Assembly (NCBI GenBank): GCA_037783415.1
Contig: JAZGTN010000017.1
Location: forward strand, 1,680,501 to 1,744,500
Origin: Leptasterias polaris
Lineage: Eukaryota > Echinodermata > Asteroidea > Forcipulatida > Asteriidae
Length of the DNA: 64,000 bases
Direction of reading: 5' to 3'
Shown piece by piece: positions 11,203 to 22,000 of this stretch. The notes under the pieces were generated by a model. The model saw only the letters and a program-made list of their open reading frames with translations, was not told the DNA's origin and did not search any database. How positions within the stretch are numbered: the stretch's first letter is position 1; each line of letters begins with the position of its first letter. The position numbers were made by a program, and so were the translations under genes.

Positions 11203-14200
11203 TTAGGGGTGATAATAGTTATTCAACAAAACAGATTTATAAGTACGCTTGTAGGCAGGAAGATTTAAACAATTTTTTAGTGATTCATTCAGTGAATTCC
11301 ACAACTTGGGTCCCTCATATTTAATAGTCTTTTGGGCAAATGAAGTACGGGTCAGAGGTTGGTGAAAATGTTGAGCTTGCCGGGTAAAATGGGTGTGGAC
11401 ATCAAAATTCCGGGTAAATATTGAGGTGATGGAAGAGGGCAAGGTATTGGAAATGGACTGGTACATGAGACACCCAAGTTGATGGTAGTAAATATCTTTG
11501 ATTTTTAAGGTATTATGCTGATAAAATAAAGGATCAGTATGAGCATTAAATTCAACAAAATTTATAATGCGTAGAGCCCGTTTCTGCAGCCGAAGCAATC
11601 TATTTATATTAGTGGATGAGCAATTACCCCAAGCAAGTATCCCATAGTTAAGATACGACATTACCAAGGTGTTGTACAGAGAAAATAATACCTGAGAAGG
11701 AACAAAATGTTTAATTCTATTGATAACACCAATATTTCTAGCAAGAATTTTACTTAAATAGTCGACATGATTTGTCCAAGTTAGTCCGGAGTCAACAACT
11801 AATCCAAGAAATTTAAAGCAGTTAGTTTTCCTGACAACTGTATTGTCAATCAAAACATCACCAGGAAGTTCACTAGCAGAGTTGCTGAAAAGCATGTAAT
11901 TAGTTTTGTTCATGTTGAGGGATAATTTATTGACTCTAAACCAATTGGAGATTGAGATAAGCTCATGGTTAACCATTTCATTCAGAGTATTAATGTTACT
12001 GTGGGATATAAATAAGTTTGAATCGTCGGCAAAGAGAATAAATGAAAGCACATCAGAGGATTTAGTAAAGTCATTAATATAGATCAAAAATAGCAACGGG
12101 CCTAGGATTGAACCTTGAGGTACGCCGCAGCACAATTTTTTAGAAGTTGAATTAGAACTACCAATGGTAACATATTGGGTTCTATCAGAAAGATAACTTC
12201 TGAACCACTCCAGGGACATTCCTCGAATTCCATAATAAGAGAGTTTGTGCAACAATATTTCGTGATCGATCGTATCAAAGGCTTTTGAGAGGTCGAGAAA
12301 TATCCCCAGGGTGTGTTCACAATTATCCTTAGCAATGGAAACTTTATCTAAAAAGTCAAGGATTGCATGGGTAGTGGAATGTTTACTCCGAAATCCAAAT
12401 TGTGAGCTGGTCAATATATCAAATTTGTTTAGAAAATTAATAGTACGAGTATACACACATTTTTCAAATATTTTAGACAAGCATGTCAATATTGAAATAG
12501 GTCTGTAATTAATAATACAATTTGTATCACCACGTTTGAAAATTGGGATTACTTTGGCAATTTTTAATTGAGATGGCACGATACCATTTGAAAAAGAAGC
12601 ATTGATAATGTGAGTAAGTGGTTTACAGATGGCTAAAATTGCATTCTTAATAACAGAAATGTTTATAGAGTCATGGCCTGAGCTTTTTTTTTTATGAAGA
12701 TTGTTAACAATGCTTACAACTTCATTCTCATTGACAGGTGTAAAAAATAAAGAATTGGGATTTGGACGATCAAGAAAATCAGTAAAAGAAGTCTGGTTAC
12801 AAGAGATATTTCTAGCAAGATCTGGACCTATATTGACAAAATAGTTATTAAAACAATCAGCAATTTGAATGGGACTATTAATCAGACTACCTTCATGCAC
12901 AATACTTCTAACTGTATGAGAAGACATTTTGTTATTTAACACTGAATTAATGACCTTCCAAGTGTTTCGTATGTTGTTCTTTTCTTGGTCAAACTGATGA
13001 ATATAATATTGTTTTTTGGAGGTACGCAATAGGCTGGTGAGAATATTTTTATATTTGGTGTACTTAATCTTACGTAAGAAAGTAGGATGATCTAGATATC
13101 GGCGATAAAGTTTATTTTTTTTATTAATTGATTTCAGGAGTGATTTAGTTATCCAAGGAGCATTGGCATTAGATTTAGATTTAACTTTATGTTTATGGGG
13201 GATAAGAGGAATATTTTTATCAAACATGTGACTAAAACGATCAATGAATTTATTGAGTGCCAGATCAGGATTATTACAAGTGAGAACATCTGTCCAATTA
13301 GTAGAAGATAAGTCAGCATTAAGCCTCTGAAAATTTACCTTTGTGAGATTGCGAGTGTGGGTAGAAATGAAATGATTGTCAGCTGAGGCCTCGAGTTTAC
13401 AAGAATGCATGATCATAAAAATTGGCAAGTGGTCCGATATGTCAGATAGAATAATACACGATTTTGGAGATGGTAAAATATTTGTAATAATATTATCAAT
13501 AAGTGTTGCTGAGGTATTACTTATTCTTGTGGGTTTATCAATTAGAGGGAGAAATGAGTAAGAAGTAATTACATCCATAAGGGCACGAGAACTGGTATTG
13601 GTAGCATTAAGTAAATTGATATTGAAATCACCAGCAATACAACAAACTTTGTTATCAAGAGTAATTTGAGATAGGAGATTCTGAAAAATTGGCATAAACT
13701 CATTGTGACTTACATTAGGGGGTTTATACATGACTCCAGTAATTATGTCTTTGGCATTTGGAATTGAAATTTCAATAAACAAAGATTCAAGAATATCATT
13801 TGAGTTAGTCAGGTCATCCCGAATTTTGAAATTTAACTTTGAGTCAACATAAAGTGCAACACCTCCTCCAGCTCTGTCATGTCTGTTGTTCACGATAATT
13901 TTATAACCAGGAAGGGAATAATAATTATGGGGAGATGATTTTAACCATGTTTCCGAAAGTGCAATTATAGAAAACCGATGATTTATAGAATCCAATAAGA
14001 ATTTAAGTTGGTCAAAGTTGCTTTGTAAACTCCTGATATTAAGATGGAGTACCGAACACCCATCATTATTGTAGACCTTTGGAAATTGATCTGACAAATA
14101 ATATTGAGATTGGGGACTATTCAATAAATTAAATGGATTATTAGGATCAGAAAAAACCTGTTCTGAATTACTATCAATATCCTGGGTGAGGAGACTGCTA

Positions 14201-14547
14201 CTGGAAGTACTGGAATTAGAATCTTCATTTATGTAATCGTAGTCAAATAGACTATCATTAATCCGTTCAGAAATAATTGAATTAAAATCATTATCATCCA
14301 GAGAATTGTAAGGAAATGCACTATTGGTACAAACATGACATATCCAAAGGTCATCATCGCTGGTGAGGTTATAATAATCAATTAAGGTTATAGAAGTACA
14401 TTTTAGATGAATCCAATTTTGACATACGTCACAGAAAATTCCATGCTGGTTTGTTTTCACAGCTTGTTTACAAGAAACACAAGGGAATTTATATGGCATG
14501 TAATATAAGTACGAATACAAACATGAAACTACAATTACACAAAACAA
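11203..14547 (-). CDS. LINE ORF2: PHD finger, endonuclease, reverse transcriptase
   Basis: 1114 codons open; the more natural start is the Met at residue 17 (14499, MPYKFPCVSC). Residues 23-73 form a C4HC3 PHD finger (CVSC, FCDVC, HLKC, WICHVC). Residues about 165-383 are an APE-type endonuclease (LHLNIRSL, SETWL, GDFNINLL at 306, catalytic SDH at 371-373). Residues about 610-880 are the reverse transcriptase (DLSKAFDTIDH near 752, GVPQGSILGPLLF near 808, FADD at 839-842). The C-terminal region has the usual 'SYLNYGILAWG' and LWNSL motifs. The protein makes and inserts a cDNA of its own transcript. No stop or frameshift interrupts it. A PHD finger fused ahead of the endonuclease occurs in some CR1-like lineages. 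Confidence 0.93.
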   Translation of the reverse strand: MFCVIVVSCLYSYLYYMPYKFPCVSCKQAVKTNQHGIFCDVCQNWIHLKCTSITLIDYYNLTSDDDLWICHVCTNSAFPYNSLDDNDFNSIISERINDSLFDYDYINEDSNSSTSSSSLLTQDIDSNSEQVFSDPNNPFNLLNSPQSQYYLSDQFPKVYNNDGCSVLHLNIRSLQSNFDQLKFLLDSINHRFSIIALSETWLKSSPHNYYSLPGYKIIVNNRHDRAGGGVALYVDSKLNFKIRDDLTNSNDILESLFIEISIPNAKDIITGVMYKPPNVSHNEFMPIFQNLLSQITLDNKVCCIAGDFNINLLNATNTSSRALMDVITSYSFLPLIDKPTRISNTSATLIDNIITNILPSPKSCIILSDISDHLPIFMIMHSCKLEASADNHFISTHTRNLTKVNFQRLNADLSSTNWTDVLTCNNPDLALNKFIDRFSHMFDKNIPLIPHKHKVKSKSNANAPWITKSLLKSINKKNKLYRRYLDHPTFLRKIKYTKYKNILTSLLRTSKKQYYIHQFDQEKNNIRNTWKVINSVLNNKMSSHTVRSIVHEGSLINSPIQIADCFNNYFVNIGPDLARNISCNQTSFTDFLDRPNPNSLFFTPVNENEVVSIVNNLHKKKSSGHDSINISVIKNAILAICKPLTHIINASFSNGIVPSQLKIAKVIPIFKRGDTNCIINYRPISILTCLSKIFEKCVYTRTINFLNKFDILTSSQFGFRSKHSTTHAILDFLDKVSIAKDNCEHTLGIFLDLSKAFDTIDHEILLHKLSYYGIRGMSLEWFRSYLSDRTQYVTIGSSNSTSKKLCCGVPQGSILGPLLFLIYINDFTKSSDVLSFILFADDSNLFISHSNINTLNEMVNHELISISNWFRVNKLSLNMNKTNYMLFSNSASELPGDVLIDNTVVRKTNCFKFLGLVVDSGLTWTNHVDYLSKILARNIGVINRIKHFVPSQVLFSLYNTLVMSYLNYGILAWGNCSSTNINRLLRLQKRALRIINFVEFNAHTDPLFYQHNTLKIKDIYYHQLGCLMYQSISNTLPSSITSIFTRNFDVHTHFTRQAQHFHQPLTRTSFAQKTIKYEGPKLWNSLNESLKNCLNLPAYKRTYKSVLLNNYYHP

Positions 14548-14802
14548 GAAATGAGGATATTTAATTTAAATCAAATTAGGATGTAGTTGAAAAACAAATA
14601 ATAAATAAATAATTGGGACTGACGAACCACATTTGCTCCAAATAAATAAATAATTAAGTATACCAAATTACTAAGTATACACTAATGTGTATAAATAAAT
14701 ATAAATAAATGAGACACAGAATTGGCTAGCACTGGAAGTTTAAATACATAACCATTGGTGTAATAAGGCAAAATTGACATCTGGGCGATTGACAGGCGCT
14801 TC

Positions 14803-15654
14803 TTATTCCTGTCGTGTGGGTGTGTAAGCATATTTCCTACCATTGATATATAACTCGCCATTTCGGAAGACTGATTTCTTTCCTTCCTTGTAGGCCTTCA
14901 GCATTATCGGCTTAAGTTCTCTCTTTTTTGCTACATCGACAGCAGGTAGGTCCGGTAGCATAAAAATACCACAGCTAGCTAGTGCAGGTTTGGCCCTCAG
15001 TAGAATGGATTGGCGCTCCGGACGGTACATGAATTTAGCGAGTATGTGTCGGGGTTTATCGGTTGGAGACTTGGGGGCTCGGCCTGAGCGGTGAGCATTC
15101 TCGATCTCTGGTGACATGTTACATTTTTCTGCAAGAATCTCTTTGATCTTTTCGAAGGGATAATCTGCCGGTTCATCAGGTTGCTCAGGAATACCTCCAA
15201 ACCGGAGGTTGAAGCTTCTTGAGTATCGCTCCAGACGAACCAAGTTGTCCTCAAGTTGATTTATTTTTCGGTTGGCATCGTCAAGATCGGTGGTGAGTTT
15301 TGTCATGCGACTGGATGTGATGTCATGATCTCTCTGGATTTCTTCTACCGATTGTGAGGTGAATATCAGGGATTTTTCCATCTCCATGTGGTTGGTTTCA
15401 ATTTTGTCCATTCTTGACATGAGAGAATTCTGGTTATCTATGACACGGTCCAATTTCTTGTTAACATTTGACGAGAGTTGTTGGAGTTCTTGACGGAGTA
15501 GAGACAGGAGGTCAGAGGTTACAGCTTCATTGTTGTGTGGCTGCTTTGTCGCAACGTTACATGTCGGCCTACCTGTAATATGATGGAGCTCAGTCTCGGG
15601 AGCATTGGATTCTGCCACGGAAACGGGCTGTTTTTGGCTCTTCTTTGGAGGCAT
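14803..15654 (-). CDS. LINE ORF1: coiled-coil RNA-binding protein
   Basis: 283 codons, starting MPPKKSQKQP. Residues about 45-140 are a long heptad-rich coiled coil (LRQELQQLSSNVNKKLDRVI.., MTKLTTDLDDANRKINQLED). The second half (LRFGGIPE.., ILAEKCNM, RAPKSPTDKPRHILAKFMYR) has the order of an RRM-like domain and C-terminal domain as in L1-type ORF1p. Such proteins trimerise and coat the retrotransposon RNA. It lies 255 bp upstream of ORF2 on the same strand. Confidence 0.85.
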   Translation of the reverse strand: MPPKKSQKQPVSVAESNAPETELHHITGRPTCNVATKQPHNNEAVTSDLLSLLRQELQQLSSNVNKKLDRVIDNQNSLMSRMDKIETNHMEMEKSLIFTSQSVEEIQRDHDITSSRMTKLTTDLDDANRKINQLEDNLVRLERYSRSFNLRFGGIPEQPDEPADYPFEKIKEILAEKCNMSPEIENAHRSGRAPKSPTDKPRHILAKFMYRPERQSILLRAKPALASCGIFMLPDLPAVDVAKKRELKPIMLKAYKEGKKSVFRNGELYINGRKYAYTPTRQE

Positions 15655-16059
15655 ACTGTCAGTAGGTTTGTTGAGAGTGACGACGAAGCTATTAGCTTAA
15701 TAATAATGTGAAACTGCACAGTCCAACCGACGAATAAAGTGAAGTTATTTGGTAAAATGTTGTGGAAAATGTGGAGCAAACAAAAAAGAACGTCATGGAG
15801 GAATGCCCCAGATACTGTGTGACACTGTCTGCATGCTACTCCGAGAACTATGAGGTTCGTTCATACTACACTAGCGAAAAGAACCCTGTCTAGGAGTGTG
15901 CATTAGCCAGGCTACTAACATGTATGTAGTTTAAGTTGCGGTTTGACAATAATTGTTCCCCGAACGTTAAATCGTGGTCTCAATCCTCCTGACACTTTGA
16001 CAGACAACAAAGACTCATTGTTCAATTCACCACTAGTTGTTTATTTGGTATAATTAATT

Positions 16060-16828
16060 GTCCCATCATCAACTTGAATACTTCAGTCAATACCCGGCAC
16101 ACCGACACACTTGTATTCAACCATTTATATGCTAGAACCCTCAGCCTAAAAAACACTTCAGTTCATTCTTTCCCTCGTGTTTGGAGCGGTCTGCCAACAA
16201 ATATCTGTAACTCCCTCACCCTCGAATCATACAATTGTTTTAAAAATTACATGTGTCAGCACTTCCAGGACCTGTAGAGTTTTTCCAAATTGTTTTTAAT
16301 TTATTCTTTTATCAGGATTAGCCCTTTTTATAATTTCTATAAGTATTTATTTCCTCATTTGTACATTGTTTTTAGGTCAGCCTTTTTAACTCAAATGTGC
16401 ACTTCCAAATATTCTTGCTGCATGTACCGGTAAATAGGTTTTTCTTAACATAAACATATTTATTTTGATCATCATATTTTTTATTTCCAAAGTTTCTCTT
16501 TACTATTTTATAAGTATTTGCTAAAGATTCTATTCCCATTTTAAGATTGGATTGATAGGCTTTTGAGTCACAGTGATTAGGTTCACTTTTATTAATCCTG
16601 GCCATCTTAGAATGGGCTTGTCCTGTCTGATTTTATAGTTGTCTTGCTTTGATTTGTCAGTGTTCTGTTTCCATTTCATCATTGGATAACAATTGTTGGT
16701 GTCACATGTTTTTTAAGTTTACATTTGTTGTTTCTTGTACTGTTATATTTTTCGGTAATATTGTATCTTGTACTGTTTGTTGAAATTTTGGCCAAATAAA
16801 TAATAATAATAATAATAATAATAATAGC
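16060..16828 (+). pseudogene. 3' end of a different LINE, 5'-truncated
   Basis: The plus frame up to a stop at 16275 reads NTRHTDTLVFNHLYART, SVHSFPRVWSGLPTNI and ends CQHFQDL, which is the usual C-terminal wording of CR1/Jockey-like reverse transcriptase ORFs (fPR.WN.LP). It is followed by about 520 bp of A/T-rich 3' UTR and an (AAT)n tail at 16797-16828. Everything upstream of the last 70 codons is missing, typical of 5' truncation during target-primed reverse transcription. Confidence 0.7.
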
Positions 16829-17719
16829 CTAAGGCATGACCAACAGCTGCGATAGTTTATCAATCATAGCTGTGCTCCAGAAATACCATTGTGTAGCGTG
16901 CACAGCACCATGCTTGGCTTCATGTTCCCCATAAAACAAGGGATCAAGGGAACTGGAAATCAAGCTCGAAATGTCCCTTTTTCCGGGTTATTGTGTAATC
17001 CCCAAATTTAGACCTTCATCCTTTTGTTGTAGAAGCAAGGTTTGTTTGTTTAGGGGCTTTTCGATTATTTCCTCCACTTGACTAAGTTTACTTCCCTTCA
17101 ATCCATCCTTTTTATTGGAGGATTTCTCTTTTGCATCCCTATTGTATTTTGAAACACTAAATGCATTGTATTTTATTTTTATAAATTAATCCAAAACTGT
17201 CAGTGTGATGATTGATGAAAAATTTAAGTCCAGATTGTATTTTGATTTATGAATTATAATATTAGACAAGTTTTTAGGTTTTCATTAAATGCCTGTCATG
17301 ATTTTTGCACCTGGTATTTTTATCTTACAGATTTTTTTTTTTTTTTGCACAATAGGCTTTGTGTAGCTCCTGTGTGATGCCCACAGTACCGTTGCATCAA
17401 TACCACATCAATCTGTCATGATGTTTAGTTTTCCATAGATGTTATTTTATTTTATTGATTTTATTACCTTTATTGCACAAAAATCAAAATACATTGTACT
17501 GCAAATGGGAAACCCCGAACAGGCACGCAGGCCCACTAAATTGTGACCCTTGATCACACAAAGTAAAAACATTAGTAGAAAACCTGATGGTATATATTTT
17601 AAATATCAGTAAAAACGGTAAAAAAGCACAATAAAAAAATAAACATATATATGTAAATAAATAGACAATAAATAATTCAATAACGGCTACGTATTGCACA
17701 TGTTGTATAGGTTATGACC
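16829..17719. other. Unassigned, A/T-rich
   Basis: No exon, RNA gene or clear repeat was identified. Part of 17450-17700 has the look of a reversed LINE 3' UTR ('cctttattgcacaaaaatc') but no coding portion is attached. Confidence 0.35.
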
Positions 17720-18020
17720 GGTTTAGACTGGGGCTCTAGAGTCGTGCCAAACCAAATGATTGAATTAAGTACATGAAAAGTTTGACGTCTGATACAGTTA
17801 GGAGCGACTGGATGCGCAGGAAGTGGAAAGATTGGCTGTTGCAAGTTGATCAGAACGACTCTAATGCGTCTTGGGTTCAGACGTCGATCTTGTTATGAGC
17901 TGAACCTAATGTTAATGATATGTTAAGTTCACCTGTCTGAAACCACAATTAATTTAGGTCGACCTAGACATGCTCATAATCTATTTGGTTCGGCGCAACT
18001 CTGGAGCGCCTGTCTGAACC
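17720..18020. mobile_element. 301-bp palindromic MITE
   Basis: The left end GGTTTAGACTGGGGCTCTAG and right end (inverse GGTTCAGACAGGCGCTCCAG) continue as inverted repeats for about 45 bp each. The interior has no ORF. No further copy was seen in the window. Confidence 0.7.
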
Positions 18021-18347
18021 AGATGTTAGCACCAAGTATCGGACTTTGGCTGTCTTCAATTTAATACTTTGGATGTGAAGAAATAGATAAAATATTGAAA
18101 ATTCCCTCCCCACAAATTCTTTTTTTCAGTCTGATATATATGTCTTGGTAATGAAAATCTAAGCATTTATTTCAACTGACCTTAGTCAACATACATGAAC
18201 TCACTGTGGATATTTTTCATTGTGCTCAATGAGGTGAGGTGCTGTATCCAATTTCTATTTTTCCCCTCGTTTTAACCAAAAAATATTATTATGACAGTTG
18301 GATTTTGACCATCAGTCGTATGCAAGGATGCATGCTTGCTGGTTGTT

Positions 18348-18930
18348 GGGCCCAATTTGATCACTGTTTATAGAGCTGCTTAAAGGCACTGGACACGTTT
18401 TGTAATTGTCAAAGACCAGTATTCTCACTTGGTGTATCCCAACATATGCATAAAATAACAAGCCTGTGAAAATTTGGGCTCAACTGGTCATTGAAGTTGC
18501 AAGAAAATGATGAAAGAAAAAACACCCTTGTTGTACAAATTAGTGTGCATTCAGATAGGAATAAAAGGCTTCTGTCCAGAAGTCTTTTATTATTTTAGTG
18601 AGAAATTACCTCTTTCTCAAAAACTACGTTACTTCAGAGGGAGTCGCTTCTCACAATGTTTTATACTATCAACAACTCTCCGTTGCTCGCTACCAGGTAA
18701 GTTTTTATGCTAATATATATTTTGAGTAATTACCAAACCGTGACGTGTACAGTGCCTTTAAGCACAAAAAGTAGCTAAGCACAAACAAAACTTGCTTGAC
18801 AGAATTATAGGTTACCAGCCAAAACACCATGTAACTTGTACTGTCTGTAGCGGGTTTCCTACTCAGTTTTCCTTAGCAGAAAATTGTTTAGCAAACTGTT
18901 TTAATTAAGCAGCAGCAGCTCTATAAACTT
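18348..18930. mobile_element. GGGCCC-ended MITE, copy 2, interrupted by a TTAA element
   Basis: Left part 18348-18379 (gggcccaatttgat.. tatagagctgc) and right part 18762-18930 (gcacaaaaagtagctaagca.. agcagctctataaactt) are the two sides of the same family as 2250-2533. The TTAA MITE at 18380-18761 sits at a TTAA inside it. The right terminus is decayed. Confidence 0.75.
18380..18761. mobile_element. TTAA-flanked MITE (AGGCACTG family), copy 2
   Basis: Starts TTAAAGGCACTGGACACG and ends GTGTACAGTGCCTTTAA. Because it lies within a recognisable older repeat, the uninterrupted site can be read as gctgc-TTAA-gcac, which shows directly that TTAA was duplicated. It is in the opposite orientation to copy 1 but close to it in sequence. 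Confidence 0.88.
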
Positions 18931-19012
18931 GAGCAGTCATTTATTTGTTTGTACTTTGAAAGCCTGCCATTCTCTTTCAGGTAGAGCTGTTTTCTGCCGC
19001 AGGGTTGTAACA

Positions 19013-22000
19013 ATGGCCGGATCACGGATGAACAAACGGCTCTTCTTGATTCTGCTCGTCTTCCTCATCTTTTGTTGCTTCGGTTGGATGCGACTCCTGT
19101 TCATCTTGACGTCTTATGATTTGGAGCGGAGGCATGTGCCGCTGACCCAGCTGGTATCCTTCTCATCTAAAGTTGAACATGATCATGTGAGTGTAAATGT
19201 CGAGTGCATTTTAGGGATTTGCAAAATCTGCAGATAGCGCATGAGCACGATTTTGCCTAATCTGCAGAATGACCTGCCTAATCTGCAGGTTGATCTGCCT
19301 GATCTGCAGGTTGATTTGCCTAATCTGCAGGTTGATCTGCCTAAACTGCAGGTTGATCTGATTGATCTGCCTAATCTGCAGATTGATCTGCCTCATCTGC
19401 AGATTGATCTTCATAATATGCAGGTTGATCTGCCCAATGTGCAGATTAGTCTGCCTAATCTGCAGGTTGATCTGCCTTATATGTAGGTTGATCTGCCTAA
19501 TCTGCATACTAATCTTGCTAAGTTGCAGCTTGAGCTGCCCAAATCTGCAGATTGAGCAGCTCATGCCCTTTGTGGGGAGGTTAGGGGCTCAAGGCCTTTG
19601 TTGGGTTTAGCCACTGGCATGAGGGGGAAAGGTGACCGAGTTCTTTCTCCGGTGCACTGGGGCAACCATGCTTAAAGAATCAGCTTTCCCTATAATCACT
19701 TATGTTACTCCTGTTAATAATCAATGTCCATATTTTGCTTGTTAGGATTGGTACCATCGGGTCTGCTTCAACGGGATCCAGAGTGAGCTCTCAATATCAT
19801 CCCTGGATGACTTCATTGAGAAATGGAAAGAGACCTACTCACACGCTGATTGCAGGTAGGTCTGAGACCACATGGGCCCAATTTCATGGCTCTGCTTACC
19901 ATAAGCAAAGAATCACGACTTACGGAAGCAGGGATTTCCGCGATTACATCAAGCGTATTTCACGGGTTAGCAGGGAATATTTGCTTGTGCGCATGTGTAC
20001 CACACGTTACTAGGCATTCTTTGCTTACACACCTAGCACAGAAATTCGGCTCTTGCAGAGTAAGCGGAGATTGGTGATTGTAAGCGCAGAATTCGGCGGT
20101 AAGCAGAGCCATGGAATTGGGCCCTGATCAATCGCTGTTTGTAACGGCTGAGCAGTCTGGTGCAATGGACTCAAGTGATAACTTTGTGGGTCCGAATCCA
20201 GATCATCAATTCCAGTGGCATATGTGCACTGTGCCAGCCTGCAGTATAATAACATGTGGTAAATGCATCTACACAGTACACTGTCAACCCTCCTACTGTT
20301 TGACCATCCAATATCATCACATGAATTTGAATGATAGATGAACTATGCCAGCTTGCAATGTGATTTAATGTGGTAAAATGCACTATACAGTACCCACATG
20401 TACATATTGCTCAATGCTTGGTTGTTCCACCAAACAACTCATTCACGTGACAGGTTCCGACAGTAAGTCAACGTTGGTTGGAATGGGTGGCGTAGTGTAT
20501 AAAGCTTTCTCCTCTCACCACTGTGGCTCTGATTCAATTGCTGGCTAGGGCCATATGTGAGTAGAGTCGTGTGTTGGTTCTCTCCTATGCCACAAGGGTT
20601 TTTCTCCGTGTCCCCCCCCGGTTTTCCTCCCTATCATCACATAAAGTGCAGATAGTGGTCTTTGATAATTACCGATGTTGGCTATGTGCTGTAACTTCAA
20701 CTGCTTCTATTCGCTCAGCAGTAAATAGGTACCTGTGAGGGCAGAGACTGTTTTAGTTCATTTCATTTATTAATTCTGGTTGTGAAGCCAAGGACTCTCA
20801 GAAAAAGCAAACTTAATCACCAAGAACCCCGTGGAGAGAAGACAATGAAGGAAGTTTCAGTTGTAGATGTGGGAGGAAAACCCCAGAAAATTATTCCAGG
20901 GAAAACCCACGCAATCAGGCAAAGACTGAAAACCCAAACCACATAGTGCCCCTGGTGGGATTCAAACCGGGGTCCCAGAGGTGGAAGGCGAGGCAAGATA
21001 CCACTACAATGTACACCAACTTGACTGCCCACTTTAGAAGCAAACCAAAGAGGTACCAACAAGTGACCTGGATCCTAAACATGGGTGTGGTGTGTCGTGG
21101 CTGAGCTCTGATGGTTGAATCATTGGAGAGTGGGTTAGAATCCCAGTCATGACACTTGTGTCCTTGAGCAAGGCACTTAGCCATAATTGCTTCTCTTAAC
21201 CCAGGTGTATAAATGGGAACTTGAGAGGGCTGAGACAGTACTGTGTTGGATTAACCCCATAGCATTAATTTAAGCAGCTTGTGGTTGTATGCTCCCTAGG
21301 GTGATAAGACAGTTAGAGCAATAGTCTAAAAGTATGCCTGATGAACAAGGTGATAATAGTATTGTAAAGCGCCTTCATCTAGCTACTCGATTATGGGCGC
21401 TATACGAAACAATCAGTATTATTATCAGTAACATGACAAAACATCATGTAGTAATTTTCGTGGATACTCTAGATTGCAACTTGGATTACTAGGATTTACA
21501 CTACACCCGCAATCATGGAGTGAACAGAGTGGACATATGTTGTAAGCACCGCCCTAATTCACACAAATTAATTGATCAAAGCAAGTGTCGGGACTTATTC
21601 TGTCTAATCCAGTTTCTTTTTCTGTCAACAGCAATATGTACACTACCTTCTCGAGCATCTACAGCGTTAACCGACGCTCCGGTCAGCTGATCATCCCAGA
21701 GACTTTCCAGACTAAGCTTCTGAAATGGCTGGGCAATGATGAGGAACTACTCAAAGAAGCCAGGCTACAGGTAGCAGACATTTAATTTTTAGTTCAGTCA
21801 GTAATTAAGTTCAAATGAGAACCTGAGGCATCTATTCTTAATTGTGTATCATTCAAAATACTCCTGAGGATGACTAGAGAAAGCTAGTCGAAACGTTGAG
21901 ACCTACTTACTAAGACATCACTCCTCGGCAGTGTAGTTAATAATGAGAAGTCTCCTTGATCCACAAAGCGAAAGTAGTGGTACCGGCCGATTTCCTACCT

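Larger units (their letters stand above)
10837..15780 (-). mobile_element. CR1/L2-type LINE with both ORFs intact
   Basis: A non-LTR retrotransposon on the minus strand: ORF1 (15654-14803), ORF2 (14547-11203), about 340 bp of 3' UTR, and a 3' end made of four to five copies of a 7-bp repeat (GTTCAAG on the plus strand, 10837-10866). A microsatellite 3' tail instead of poly(A) is typical of CR1/L2-clade elements. The 5' boundary near 15780 is approximate and no target duplication was seen. Both frames are open, so this is a young copy. Confidence 0.85.

Noticed and set aside
20440..21425. tRNA genes suggested by A/B boxes
   Set aside because: Heads are diverged and fused to SINE bodies and tails, with no complete cloverleaf.
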